Below, one piece after another: positions 25,061 through 32,171 of a stretch of 32,171 nt of DNA; positions within the stretch are counted from its first letter, which is position 1, and each line of letters starts with the position of its first letter. The notes under the pieces were generated by a model. It ran no database searches. It worked only from the letters and a program-made list of their open reading frames with translations, and had not been told where the DNA came from. The translations under genes and the position numbers were made by a program. This DNA comes from Gammaproteobacteria bacterium (GTDB lineage: Bacteria > Pseudomonadota > Gammaproteobacteria > GRL18): NCBI GenBank assembly GCA_015488755.1, contig WFNB01000080.1:1-32171 (forward strand). Direction: 5' to 3'.

Positions 25061-26128
25061 ATGACTGAACTCAATGAATTTCTTTCCCAAACTTTTTATG
25101 GCAATACCATACTTACTTGGAGCATATCACTAGGGATTATTTTATTTTCTACTATTATTGGTAAAATTGTTTATTGGTTTTTCTCAAAATTTGTCCGAGT
25201 TTTGACTAGAAAAACAAAAAATAATCTTGATGATATTGTGGTCGATATGATTGAAGAACCTTTGGTCTTTACCATTATTGTCACCGGTATTTGGCTGGCA
25301 TTATCACTACTTACATTACCAAAGCTTGTCAGTGTAGCAATTACTCATTCCTATTCTATGGTAATTTCATTATTAGTTGGCTGGCTAGTCGCTCGACTCT
25401 TTGATGCTATTTACCAGCAATACCTACTCCCATGGGCTGATAGAACTGAGAATGATCTCGATGATCAATTACTTCCTGTATTAGGCAAAGGGATTAAAAT
25501 GAGCATCTGGATATTAGCCATTATTATTGGTCTTAATAATGCAGGCTATGATGTTGGCGCTTTAATTGCGGGCTTAGGGATTGGCGGATTAGCCTTAGCC
25601 ATGGCAGCTAAAGATACCGTATCCAATGTCTTTGGTGGTTTTACCATATTTACCGATAAGCCCTTTCGCTTAAAAGATCGCATTATTATTTCTGGCTATG
25701 ACGGCATCGTACAGGAAATAGGTATTCGCAGTACACGTTTAAGGACATTAACTGGAAGGTTGGTCACTATACCTAATGCTAAATTTGCCGATGCTCCTGT
25801 AGAAAATATTTCTGCTGAACCTTCTCGGAAAATTACTTTAGAGCTCGGTTTAACCTACGATACGACTCCCGATAAAATGCAAGAAGCAATGAATATCTTA
25901 CAAGCAATTGCGGATGCCAATAGTGATACCGAAGAAAAAACAGTCATTTATTTTAGTAGCTTTGGTGATTTTGCCATGACCATAAAATTTATCTACTATA
26001 TCAAAAAAGGATGTAGCGTCGCCATGACACAATCAGACATGAATATGGCCATTCTTAAGCAGTTTAATGACCACAAACTAGAGTTTGCCTTCCCTACCCA
26101 AACACTTTATAACATTGCACAAAATTAG
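25061..26128 (+). CDS. MscS-family mechanosensitive ion channel
   Basis: Inner-membrane channel that opens under membrane tension and releases solutes during hypo-osmotic shock; 355 residues. Four or so hydrophobic segments lie in residues 15-175. The pore helix and following signature are GIGGLALAMAAKDTVSNVFGGFTIF (about 172-197), followed by DKPFRLKDRI and the beta domain; VTIPNAKFADAPVENIS is characteristic. It is longer than E. coli MscS (286) with extra N-terminal helices, like YnaI/YbdG-type members. It has its own 201-base upstream region, with a small AAGAGT-TTGT-ACTCTT hairpin (25024-25039). A TTGCCCC/GGGGCAA stem at 26172-26197 may end its transcript. Confidence 0.92.
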   Translation: MTELNEFLSQTFYGNTILTWSISLGIILFSTIIGKIVYWFFSKFVRVLTRKTKNNLDDIVVDMIEEPLVFTIIVTGIWLALSLLTLPKLVSVAITHSYSMVISLLVGWLVARLFDAIYQQYLLPWADRTENDLDDQLLPVLGKGIKMSIWILAIIIGLNNAGYDVGALIAGLGIGGLALAMAAKDTVSNVFGGFTIFTDKPFRLKDRIIISGYDGIVQEIGIRSTRLRTLTGRLVTIPNAKFADAPVENISAEPSRKITLELGLTYDTTPDKMQEAMNILQAIADANSDTEEKTVIYFSSFGDFAMTIKFIYYIKKGCSVAMTQSDMNMAILKQFNDHKLEFAFPTQTLYNIAQN

Positions 26129-26171
26129 CATGGCGCTCAGTATAATGACTTAAGAATAAGTCTGAACCTTA

Positions 26172-26197
26172 TTGCCCCGTACCCGTAAATGGGGCAA
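26172..26197 (+). terminator. Stem-loop after mscS
   Basis: TTGCCCC (26172-26178), a 12-base loop and GGGGCAA (26191-26197) lie 43 bases after the MscS stop. No T-run follows, so termination here is uncertain. Confidence 0.35.
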
Positions 26198-26231
26198 ATT
26201 AACTAAGTAGCTCTGATTATAGGCAGACAAT

Positions 26232-26265
26232 AAAAAAGGCCTACATTCAAAAAATGTAGGCCTTT
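26232..26265 (-). terminator. Intrinsic terminator of the tRNA-Arg transcript
   Basis: AGGCCTACATT (26237-26247), loop CAAAA and AATGTAGGCCT (26253-26263) form a perfect 11-bp stem. On the minus strand it is followed by six T residues and starts 11 bases after the tRNA-Arg CCA end. A short T-run on the plus side may also help end the mscS transcript. Confidence 0.85.
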
Positions 26266-26273
26266 GTCTTGTA

Positions 26274-26350
26274 TGGTGCGCTCGACAGGAGTCGAACCTG
26301 TAACCGCTCGGTTCGTAGCCGAGTACTCTATCCAGTTGAGCTACGAGCGC
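26274..26350 (-). tRNA. tRNA-Arg (anticodon ACG)
   Basis: The minus strand folds into a complete cloverleaf. The acceptor is GCGCTCG/CGAGCGC and the anticodon stem CTCGG/CCGAG with loop CTACGAA (anticodon ACG, read as ICG after deamination). The T arm is ACAGG-TTCGACT-CCTGT. The 3' CCA is encoded (26274-26276). It lies downstream of csrA and tRNA-Ser, as in many gammaproteobacteria. Confidence 0.97.
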
Positions 26351-26551
26351 ATAACTTTTATGCTTTATATATCAAAAAAGCAAAGATTCTAATATAAACA
26401 AACTGCTTAAAAAGAAACTTTCTTTACTATCTAAAAGTGGGTGAATTATGAAGTTTTAAGGGGAGTTTGTCAACTAAAATCTTAACAAAACATCAATAAA
26501 ACTCTTTACTATAAAACTCATTTCACCCATTATTTTCGTACTGCAAAATAA

Positions 26552-26644
26552 TGGCGAAGAGGGGGGGATTCGAACCCCCGATACGGCTACAAACCGTATA
26601 CTCCCTTAGCAGGGGAGCGCCTTCAGCCACTCGGCCACCTCTCC
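26552..26644 (-). tRNA. tRNA-Ser (anticodon GCT)
   Basis: Class II tRNA with a long variable arm. The acceptor is GGAGAGG/CCTCTTC with one G-U pair, and the anticodon stem CTCCC/GGGAG has loop CTGCTAA (GCT). The variable arm TATACGG...CCGTATC and the GGGGG-TTCGAAT-CCCCC T arm are clear. CCA is encoded (26552-26554). About 200 AT-rich bases separate it from tRNA-Arg, with no gene between. Confidence 0.97.
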
Positions 26645-26658
26645 AAAATTTGAACGCT

Positions 26659-26687
26659 AGGATACCTTTAGTTGAGGCTAAGGTAAA
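26659..26687 (-). promoter_or_regulatory. Candidate sigma-70 promoter of tRNA-Ser
   Basis: On the minus strand TTTACC (-35, complement of 26682-26687) and TATCCT (-10, complement of 26659-26664) are separated by exactly 17 bases. They lie 14 bases before the mature tRNA 5' end, a typical position; each box matches the consensus at four of six bases. Confidence 0.45.
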
Positions 26688-26761
26688 GCCTTTTCTTACA
26701 TTTTATTAAATTATTTACAATAATTCATAAAAGCTTGCATTTTAATACATTAATACCCTAA

Positions 26762-26959
26762 TTATTCATCATTTTCGGATGAACTTTCAGGTGCTTTTTC
26801 ACGCTGAATACGATCATAAATTTCTTCACGATGTACAGAAACACTTTTAGGTGCATTAATACCAATACGAACCTGATTCCCTTTCACGCCTAATACAGTG
26901 ATATGTACATCATCACCAATAATCAATGTTTCGCCTACTCGACGAGTTAAAATCAACAC
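26762..26959 (-). CDS. csrA: Carbon storage regulator CsrA
   Basis: Dimeric RNA-binding protein that blocks or stabilises target mRNAs at GGA motifs; 65 residues. The start of the fold [10 protein letters not shown], the GNQVRIGI core and V-H-R-E-E-I-Y (Arg44 region) RNA-contact residues are intact. The start codon is GTG at 26959, with AAGGAG nine bases upstream; no ATG is available. A possible promoter has TTGTAA (complement of 27069-27074) and TACTAT (complement of 27047-27052) 16 bases apart. The alaS-lysC-csrA-tRNA-Ser order is conserved in several gammaproteobacteria. Confidence 0.97.
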   Translation of the reverse strand: MLILTRRVGETLIIGDDVHITVLGVKGNQVRIGINAPKSVSVHREEIYDRIQREKAPESSSENDE

Positions 26960-27164
26960 TATTGTTCTCCTTCGCTTTAATTAGCAAGTACAATTCGTAA
27001 ACCAGCAATATTGAGCTAGAAATCTGTCCTAGATGCCCATTGGTTAATAGTAGTTTTTTATAACTAATTTACAAGGGGTACAATAACGCTTAATAAGGAA
27101 GTGGTGTATATAATAATAAAACAAACACCATGTCCTAAACAAATTAAATTTTTATCTCTATGGA

Positions 27165-28409
27165 TTATTTTTCTTCTAAACCAAAGGCAGAATGCAAAGT
27201 TCTAACCCCTAATTCAAGATATTTTTCATCCACAACCACGGATATTTTGATCTCTGAAGTGGCGATCATAATAATATTAATACCTTCTTCAGCTAGGCTT
27301 TTAAACATTTTACTGGCAATACCTGCATGAGATCGCATGCCCACACCCACTAAAGAAATTTTAACAATTTTATCATCGCCCTTAACTTCTCTAGCACCTA
27401 AATCATTAGCAACTTGAGTTAAGACCCTTTGAGCTTCTTCAAGATCATTACGATGCACTGTAAAGGTAAAATCGGTCGTACCATCCGCACTAATATTTTG
27501 AATGATCATATCAATTTCAACATTACTATCACCGATAGGTCCCAAAATGCTATAGGCAACACCCGGCTTATCGGGTACACCTAAAATGGTCAGTTTGGCT
27601 TCATCTCGGTTAAAGGCTATACCAGAAATTAATGCCTGTTCCATTTCATCTTCCTCATAAGTAATTAGGGTGCCATTATTTGTGTGATCATCAGAATCAA
27701 AATTTGGTTCATCAAAGCTTGATAGCACTCTTAGAGGTACATTATATTTGCCTGCAAATTCAACCGCTCGAATCTGCAATACTTTAGAACCTAAGCTTGC
27801 CATTTCCAGCATTTCTTCAAAGGTAATTTTATCTAAGCGCCTTGCTTCAGGTACTACTCGTGGATCGGTTGTATAAACCCCATCAACATCGGTATATATT
27901 TGACACTCATCAGCTTTAAGGGCTGCCGCTAAGGCCACTGCAGTAGTATCTGAACCACCACGACCCAAGGTTGTAATATTACCCTCTTCATCCACACCCT
28001 GAAAGCCCGCGACCACAATAACTTTGCCTTCATTCAAGTTACTACGCATATTCTTTTCTTCAATATCGAGAATACGCGCTTTATTATGAGCACTGTCCGT
28101 TAAGATATGTACCTGTGTTCCCGTATAAGAACGAGCAGGCACACCTAGCTTATTCAAGGCCATGCTTAATAAGGCAATGGTTACTTGTTCACCTGTGGAT
28201 AGTAAAACGTCATATTCTCTGGCATTGGGTTTATCATCAATACTCTGTGCTAAGGCAACCAGTCGATTGGTTTCGCCACTCATAGCCGAAACAACAACGA
28301 CAATATCATCACCTCGATCACGAAATTTCTTAATCCGCTGAGCCACATTTTCTATGCGTTCAACGGTACCTACTGATGTGCCACCAAATTTTTGAACAAT
28401 TAAAGCCAT
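27165..28409 (-). CDS. lysC: Aspartate kinase
   Basis: Phosphorylates aspartate, the entry step to lysine, threonine and methionine, in the cytoplasm; 414 residues. The N-terminal kinase domain has KFGGTSVG (7-14), the S-T-G-E-Q segment (about 90) and GRGGSDTTAVALAAAL (about 148-163). Two C-terminal ACT domains (about 265-335 and 345-410) bind lysine/threonine for feedback control. Size and architecture match the monofunctional Pseudomonas/Corynebacterium-type enzyme, not the E. coli bifunctional ones. It lies between alaS and csrA in the same direction. Confidence 0.95.
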   Translation of the reverse strand: MALIVQKFGGTSVGTVERIENVAQRIKKFRDRGDDIVVVVSAMSGETNRLVALAQSIDDKPNAREYDVLLSTGEQVTIALLSMALNKLGVPARSYTGTQVHILTDSAHNKARILDIEEKNMRSNLNEGKVIVVAGFQGVDEEGNITTLGRGGSDTTAVALAAALKADECQIYTDVDGVYTTDPRVVPEARRLDKITFEEMLEMASLGSKVLQIRAVEFAGKYNVPLRVLSSFDEPNFDSDDHTNNGTLITYEEDEMEQALISGIAFNRDEAKLTILGVPDKPGVAYSILGPIGDSNVEIDMIIQNISADGTTDFTFTVHRNDLEEAQRVLTQVANDLGAREVKGDDKIVKISLVGVGMRSHAGIASKMFKSLAEEGINIIMIATSEIKISVVVDEKYLELGVRTLHSAFGLEEK

Positions 28410-28531
28410 ACTATTAAAACCATACCATTAAGGCTGTAAGCACTATTTTTGAAAATATCTCACGACACGCCCAAAGCCCGCAACGCTTCCAAAGATAGTG
28501 GCAATATATTAGTGAATTTTGGAAAAGCCGC

Positions 28532-31165
28532 CTATTTTAACTGATTTTCTACCCAAGATGGAACCAAAGAAAGTGCTTTTTCTAAATTTTCTGGCTGATT
28601 ACCACCTGCCATAGCCATATCTGGACGTCCACCGCCCTTACCGCCAACTTGAGAAGCCACGCTATTGACTAGATCACCTGCTTTTAGGCGTTTTATTGAA
28701 TCTTTGCTCACACCAGCAGCTAGGCTCACTTTATCACCGTTAACAACGCCTAAAACAATGGCACAAGAACCCAGTTTGCTTTTTAGCTGATCCATCGTAT
28801 CACGTAAGCCTTTGGCATCAACCCCTTCTAACTTAGCCGCTAAGACTTTAAGGCCATTAACTTCAACAGCATTATCTGTTAATTCACTGCCCTGTGCATT
28901 GGCAAGTTTCCCTTTCAATTGTACCAATTCTTTTTCTAGTTTTTTACTACGTTCAACCAGTGCTGACACCTTATCAAACATGGAATCACGGTTTGTTTTT
29001 AGCAAGAGCGCAGTATTATCCATTTGTTGCTCATTTTGCTCAATATAATTCAGTGCTCCCTGCCCTGTTACTGCTTCAATTCGGCGCACACCAGCTGCGA
29101 CACCACTTTCAGAAGTGATCTTTAATAGACCAATATCACCTGTACGAGAAACATGTGTTCCACCACAGAGTTCAACAGAAAAGTCACTCATACTTAAGAC
29201 GCGCACATCTTGTGCATATTTTTCACCAAACAAGGCCATGGCACCACTTTCTTTAGCCGCATCAATATTCATTATATTGGTTTCAACTAAATGGTTTTTG
29301 CGAATATGCTGATTAACAAGTGCTTCAATACTTTGTAATTGCTCAGCAGTAATTGCTTCAAAATGAGAGAAGTCGAAACGCAATTTATCAGCATCCACAA
29401 GAGAGCCCTTCTGCTGTACATGATCACCTAAAATTGTTCTCAAAGCAGCATGTAACAAGTGAGTTGCTGAGTGATTACAAGCAATTGCTTCACGCTTAGT
29501 TTGGTTCACCTGACAGCTAACTGTATCACCCACTTTTAATGAACTTGTCCCTGAAGCCGTGGTTAATAATTGACCGATATGGATAGTCACATCGGCATTT
29601 TTTTGTGTATCTACAACAGTAAATTCAGCCTGAGCGGTACTAATCACCCCTGTATCTCCAGTCTGACCACCGGATTCACCATAAAATGGCGTATTATCGA
29701 GGATCAACAAAGCAGATTGCTGTTCATTTAAGGTATCTTTTAATTCACCATCAACAATGATTTTAAGAATTGCACCCTGATTACTATGCAATTCATCATA
29801 GCCTAGAAACTCGGTCTTTCCTTGTATATCAATGGTGTCATTGTAATCAATATCAAATGAGCTGGATGCACGAGCCATTTCTCGTTGTTTTTCCATTGCC
29901 TCTTCATAGGCTTCTCTATCAATTTCAAGACCGTGTTCACGGGCTACATCAGCAGTCAGATCAACTGGAAAACCATAGGTATCATAGAGCTTAAAAACAG
30001 TCTCACCCGGAATAATATTTGCTTTAAGTGTTTTTATCTCGGCTTCTAAGATATGCATCCCTTGATCTAAGGTTTCAGCAAAGCGTGTTTCTTCTTGTTT
30101 AAGCACTTTTTCTACTTGAGCCTGTACCTTAGTCAGTTCAGGATATGCTGCACCCATTTCTTGTTGCAGAACTGCCACAAGCTTATAGAAAAAAGGTTCT
30201 CTTAAACCCAATTTATGACCATGACGGATCGCGCGACGAATGATACGGCGTAAGACATAACCACGACCTTCATTGGATGGAATGATGCCATCAACAATTA
30301 AAAAAGAGCAAGCTCGAATATGATCGGCAATAACGCGTAATGACTTGTTTTCTAAATCCTTACATTGTGCTAACTGAGCAATGGTTTTTATAATGTGTTG
30401 AAATAAATCAATTTCATAATTATTATGCACGCCCTGCAAAATTGCCGCTAAACGTTCCATCCCCATGCCGGTGTCAACAGAAGGATGGGGTAATTCGTTT
30501 AATGTCCCATCTTTGTCTCGGTTGTACTGCATGAAAACTAGGTTCCATATTTCAATATAACGATCACCATCTTCTTCTAGTGTGCCTGGAGGGCCTCCCG
30601 CAATCTCTTCACCATGATCATAGAAAATTTCACTACAAGGTCCACAAGGCCCCGTATCACCCATTGACCAGAAGTTATCTTTAGCCCCAATTTTTGAGAA
30701 CCGCTCGGGAGAAATGTGCATTTCATTAAGCCAGATATTGCTTGCTTCATCATCATTTTCAAAGACCGTCACCCATAGACGCTCTTCTGGCAAGCCGAGA
30801 GTTTTTGTTAAAAACTCCCATGCGTATTTAATGGCTTCACGTTTGAAGTAATCACCAAAGCTAAAATTACCCAACATTTCAAAGAAGGTATGGTGTCTAG
30901 CAGTATAGCCTACATTCTCAAGGTCATTGTGTTTACCACCTGCACGAACACAACGCTGACTACTGGTTGCACGCTTATAGTGCCGCTTATCCTGCCCAAG
31001 AAAGACATCTTTAAACTGCACCATTCCAGCATTAGTAAAAAGTAATGTGGGATCATTCCCAGGAACTAGAGGACTGCTATTGACTATCGTATGGTCATGA
31101 TCTGCAAAAAATTCCAGAAAGGCGCTACGAAGTTGAGCACTTGTTTTAATTGTTCCATTTGCCAT
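28532..31165 (-). CDS. alaS: Alanyl-tRNA synthetase
   Basis: Charges tRNA-Ala in the cytoplasm; 877 residues, full length. The class II catalytic core occupies about 1-240 ([31 protein letters not shown]). The tRNA-recognition region follows to about 460. The editing domain has HSATH (His565, His569) and CGGTH (Cys667, His671) as zinc-type ligands, needed to clear Ser- and Gly-tRNA-Ala. The C-Ala domain with its glycine-rich end ([15 protein letters not shown]) completes it. It follows recX by 23 bases, fitting the recA-recX-alaS order. Confidence 0.98.
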   Translation of the reverse strand: MANGTIKTSAQLRSAFLEFFADHDHTIVNSSPLVPGNDPTLLFTNAGMVQFKDVFLGQDKRHYKRATSSQRCVRAGGKHNDLENVGYTARHHTFFEMLGNFSFGDYFKREAIKYAWEFLTKTLGLPEERLWVTVFENDDEASNIWLNEMHISPERFSKIGAKDNFWSMGDTGPCGPCSEIFYDHGEEIAGGPPGTLEEDGDRYIEIWNLVFMQYNRDKDGTLNELPHPSVDTGMGMERLAAILQGVHNNYEIDLFQHIIKTIAQLAQCKDLENKSLRVIADHIRACSFLIVDGIIPSNEGRGYVLRRIIRRAIRHGHKLGLREPFFYKLVAVLQQEMGAAYPELTKVQAQVEKVLKQEETRFAETLDQGMHILEAEIKTLKANIIPGETVFKLYDTYGFPVDLTADVAREHGLEIDREAYEEAMEKQREMARASSSFDIDYNDTIDIQGKTEFLGYDELHSNQGAILKIIVDGELKDTLNEQQSALLILDNTPFYGESGGQTGDTGVISTAQAEFTVVDTQKNADVTIHIGQLLTTASGTSSLKVGDTVSCQVNQTKREAIACNHSATHLLHAALRTILGDHVQQKGSLVDADKLRFDFSHFEAITAEQLQSIEALVNQHIRKNHLVETNIMNIDAAKESGAMALFGEKYAQDVRVLSMSDFSVELCGGTHVSRTGDIGLLKITSESGVAAGVRRIEAVTGQGALNYIEQNEQQMDNTALLLKTNRDSMFDKVSALVERSKKLEKELVQLKGKLANAQGSELTDNAVEVNGLKVLAAKLEGVDAKGLRDTMDQLKSKLGSCAIVLGVVNGDKVSLAAGVSKDSIKRLKAGDLVNSVASQVGGKGGGRPDMAMAGGNQPENLEKALSLVPSWVENQLK

Positions 31166-31188
31166 TGAGATGTTTTCTCGTTGCTTAA

Positions 31189-31716
31189 TTATTCAGTTGA
31201 AATATCGTTAAAAAATTGATGAATTAATTCACCATTAAAACCACGTTGATACAAAAAGCGTGCTTGCCGACTTTGTTCTTTATAATCATTGGGCTGTTGT
31301 GAACCAAAACGCTTTTCTCGTACTCGTTTGATGTGAGGTTGCCAGAAGTGATATGACATGTCTAAACACTCATTTATCAAATCATTACTAATGCCCCGCT
31401 GTATCAATTCATGACGAATTTTCACCGGTCCAGAGCCTTTATTAACCCGTGAACGAACAAAACAGTGTGTAAAGCGAGCCTCGTTTAATAAGTTATCATC
31501 AATAAGCTGCTCAAGCACTTGCTCAATTAATTGTTCTAAGTGCGCAAAATAACCCTGCTTAGAAGTAAATTTTTGCTCTAGTTTTTGCTTTATTTCATCA
31601 ATGCTATGTTCTCGCATAGCCAAGCTATTCATTGCTGACATTCGTAAGCTAAGCAATTGCTTTTTCTGCACATTATCATTTGTTTGATTTATTGGACTCG
31701 TCACCCGATCACCCAT
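31189..31716 (-). CDS. recX: Regulatory protein RecX
   Basis: Small helical protein that binds RecA filaments and limits recombination activity; 175 residues. It shows the RecX three-helix repeats: [14 protein letters not shown], the central [39 protein letters not shown] region, and a C-terminal repeat ending [13 protein letters not shown]. The ATG at 31716 lacks a strong ribosome-binding site; an internal Met ([13 protein letters not shown]) could be the true start. recA, which normally lies directly upstream, is absent from the remaining 455 bases. Confidence 0.92.
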   Translation of the reverse strand: MGDRVTSPINQTNDNVQKKQLLSLRMSAMNSLAMREHSIDEIKQKLEQKFTSKQGYFAHLEQLIEQVLEQLIDDNLLNEARFTHCFVRSRVNKGSGPVKIRHELIQRGISNDLINECLDMSYHFWQPHIKRVREKRFGSQQPNDYKEQSRQARFLYQRGFNGELIHQFFNDISTE

Positions 31717-31943
31717 ACATGATAAGCCTGTTAAGACGGAGGGGATTTTAGCATACTAGAAGTATGAAAATAAAGCTGAGAGTAATACTTAGAAGTGGAC
31801 ATTTAAAGATAGCCTTGTGGCTAAAAGACAATTCGGTCATACGCCCAGTACAAACCAATTATTGCAATGATCAAGGAGCCTGGGATCACAACATAGTGCA
31901 GCAAAACTCGTTGAGAGAACAAAGGCTGATTTTATCAAGGTAA
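31717..31943. other. Region upstream of recX, no confident gene
   Basis: It contains a CATACT-AGA-AGTATG palindrome (31752-31766), a TAGCC-TTGT-GGCTA hairpin (31810-31823) and a 33-codon minus-strand micro-ORF. No recA coding sequence is present on either strand. It adjoins the IS left end. Confidence 0.4.
31821..31922 (-). pseudogene. Hydrophobic micro-ORF or gene remnant
   Basis: A 33-codon reading frame from TTG (31922) to TAG (31821) encodes a well-formed single membrane segment (VVIPGSLIIAIIGLYWAY) followed by D-R-I-V-F. The frame extends three codons upstream to a TAA without an ATG or ribosome-binding site. It could be the 3' end of a membrane-protein gene cut by the adjacent IS, a micro-protein, or chance. 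I do not recognise a family. Confidence 0.2.
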
Positions 31944-32171
31944 TGTGGCTATACTTAACCGGACACACAACTTAAAATATCCAAAAGAGAAAGAGTGTGC
32001 CTAAAAATGAATGAACAAGCAAAAAAGCCAAATAAAACTTATATATCAGAATTTAAAGAATCGGCAGTCAAATTAGCCATCGAGACCGATCAAGCCATCT
32101 CCCAGACGGCAAGGGAGTTGGATGTTAATGTGTAAGCGATCAATCAACGATTCTATTTCCCCAATCTAGCC
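31944..32171 (+). mobile_element. Left end of an IS3-like insertion sequence, truncated
   Basis: The stretch TGTGGCTATACTTAACCGG at 31944-31962, continuing ACACA, resembles terminal sequence of IS3-group elements as I recall them. It is followed by an orfA-like reading frame at 32007 in the expected place and direction. The element runs into the window end; no orfB or right terminus is visible. Repeats commonly break assemblies at such points. Confidence 0.6.
32007..32135 (+). pseudogene. Truncated IS3-family transposase OrfA
   Basis: Only 42 codons remain. Y-I-S-E-F-K-E-S-A-V-K-L-A-I-E and I-S-Q-T-A-R-E-L-D-V-N form the first helices of the OrfA helix-turn-helix (residues 12-26 and 31-41). 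OrfA proteins usually run to about 90-100 residues and continue after V-N with a tryptophan-containing helix. Here V-N-V is followed at once by TAA, and the next 36 bases do not resume the expected reading in any frame. It is therefore broken by mutation, internal deletion or misassembly near the contig end. Confidence 0.65.

Noticed and set aside
26351-26551. Possible third tRNA or small RNA between the two tRNA genes
   Set aside because: No cloverleaf or GC-rich stem; only AT-rich sequence with a distant 7-base GGGTGAA/TTCACCC inverted repeat.
31717-31760. SOS (LexA) box before recX
   Set aside because: No CTGT-N8-ACAG match was found; only an unrelated CATACT/AGTATG palindrome is present.

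Overview
The window is AT-rich gammaproteobacterial DNA and looks like one complete assembled contig. Three conserved gene orders support the class: aroA-cmk-rpsA-ihfB-lapA-lapB-pyrF, recX-alaS-lysC-csrA-tRNA-Ser-tRNA-Arg, and an ampG/L,D-transpeptidase/Lpp-like block. The lysC gene between alaS and csrA resembles the order in pseudomonads and several sulfur- or methane-oxidising gammaproteobacteria. I cannot place the organism below class level from this sequence. The first 25 bases match the Tn5/Nextera sequencing adapter and are not genomic. The last ~230 bases are the left end of an IS3-like element, a usual place for an assembly to stop.

Layout. 26-2076 (minus): a Na/Pi cotransporter with a PhoU-like tail, overlapped by a small, very lysine-rich coiled-coil protein. 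About 2157-2366: a compound inverted-repeat intergenic element. 2398-3312 (minus): hexose-6-phosphate mutarotase. 3444-9072 (plus): exported lipase, RsmC-like methyltransferase, a membrane-anchored lytic transglycosylase with two solute-binding domains, and an MsbA-like ABC exporter translationally coupled to it. 9101-9176: two palindromes, one of which is a good terminator. 9196-13320 (minus): a LapA-type surface adhesin with four Calx-beta-like repeats. 13542-20315 (minus): the core block pyrF, lapB, lapA, ihfB, rpsA, cmk, aroA. 20613-26128 (plus): ampG, L,D-transpeptidase, Lpp-like lipoprotein, soluble CZB chemoreceptor, YbgC-type thioesterase, MscS channel. 26274-31716 (minus): tRNA-Arg(ACG), tRNA-Ser(GCT), csrA, lysC, alaS, recX. 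31717-32171: IS-associated debris; recA, usually next to recX, is not in the window.

How the genes work together. Envelope biology dominates: muropeptide uptake (AmpG), L,D-transpeptidase with a likely Lpp substrate, a lytic transglycosylase, LPS assembly (LapA/LapB), an adhesin, a lipase, an exporter and MscS. The core block supplies translation (rpsA, alaS, tRNAs), nucleoside monophosphates (cmk, pyrF), aromatic and aspartate-family amino acids (aroA, lysC) and global regulators (ihfB, csrA). The best leads are the three consecutive perfect or near-perfect hairpins in the rpsA leader, the double-SBP transglycosylase/exporter pair, the RTX-less LapA-like adhesin, the ldt-lpp pair and the composite intergenic repeat. 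I did not find a clearly new defence or mobile system.
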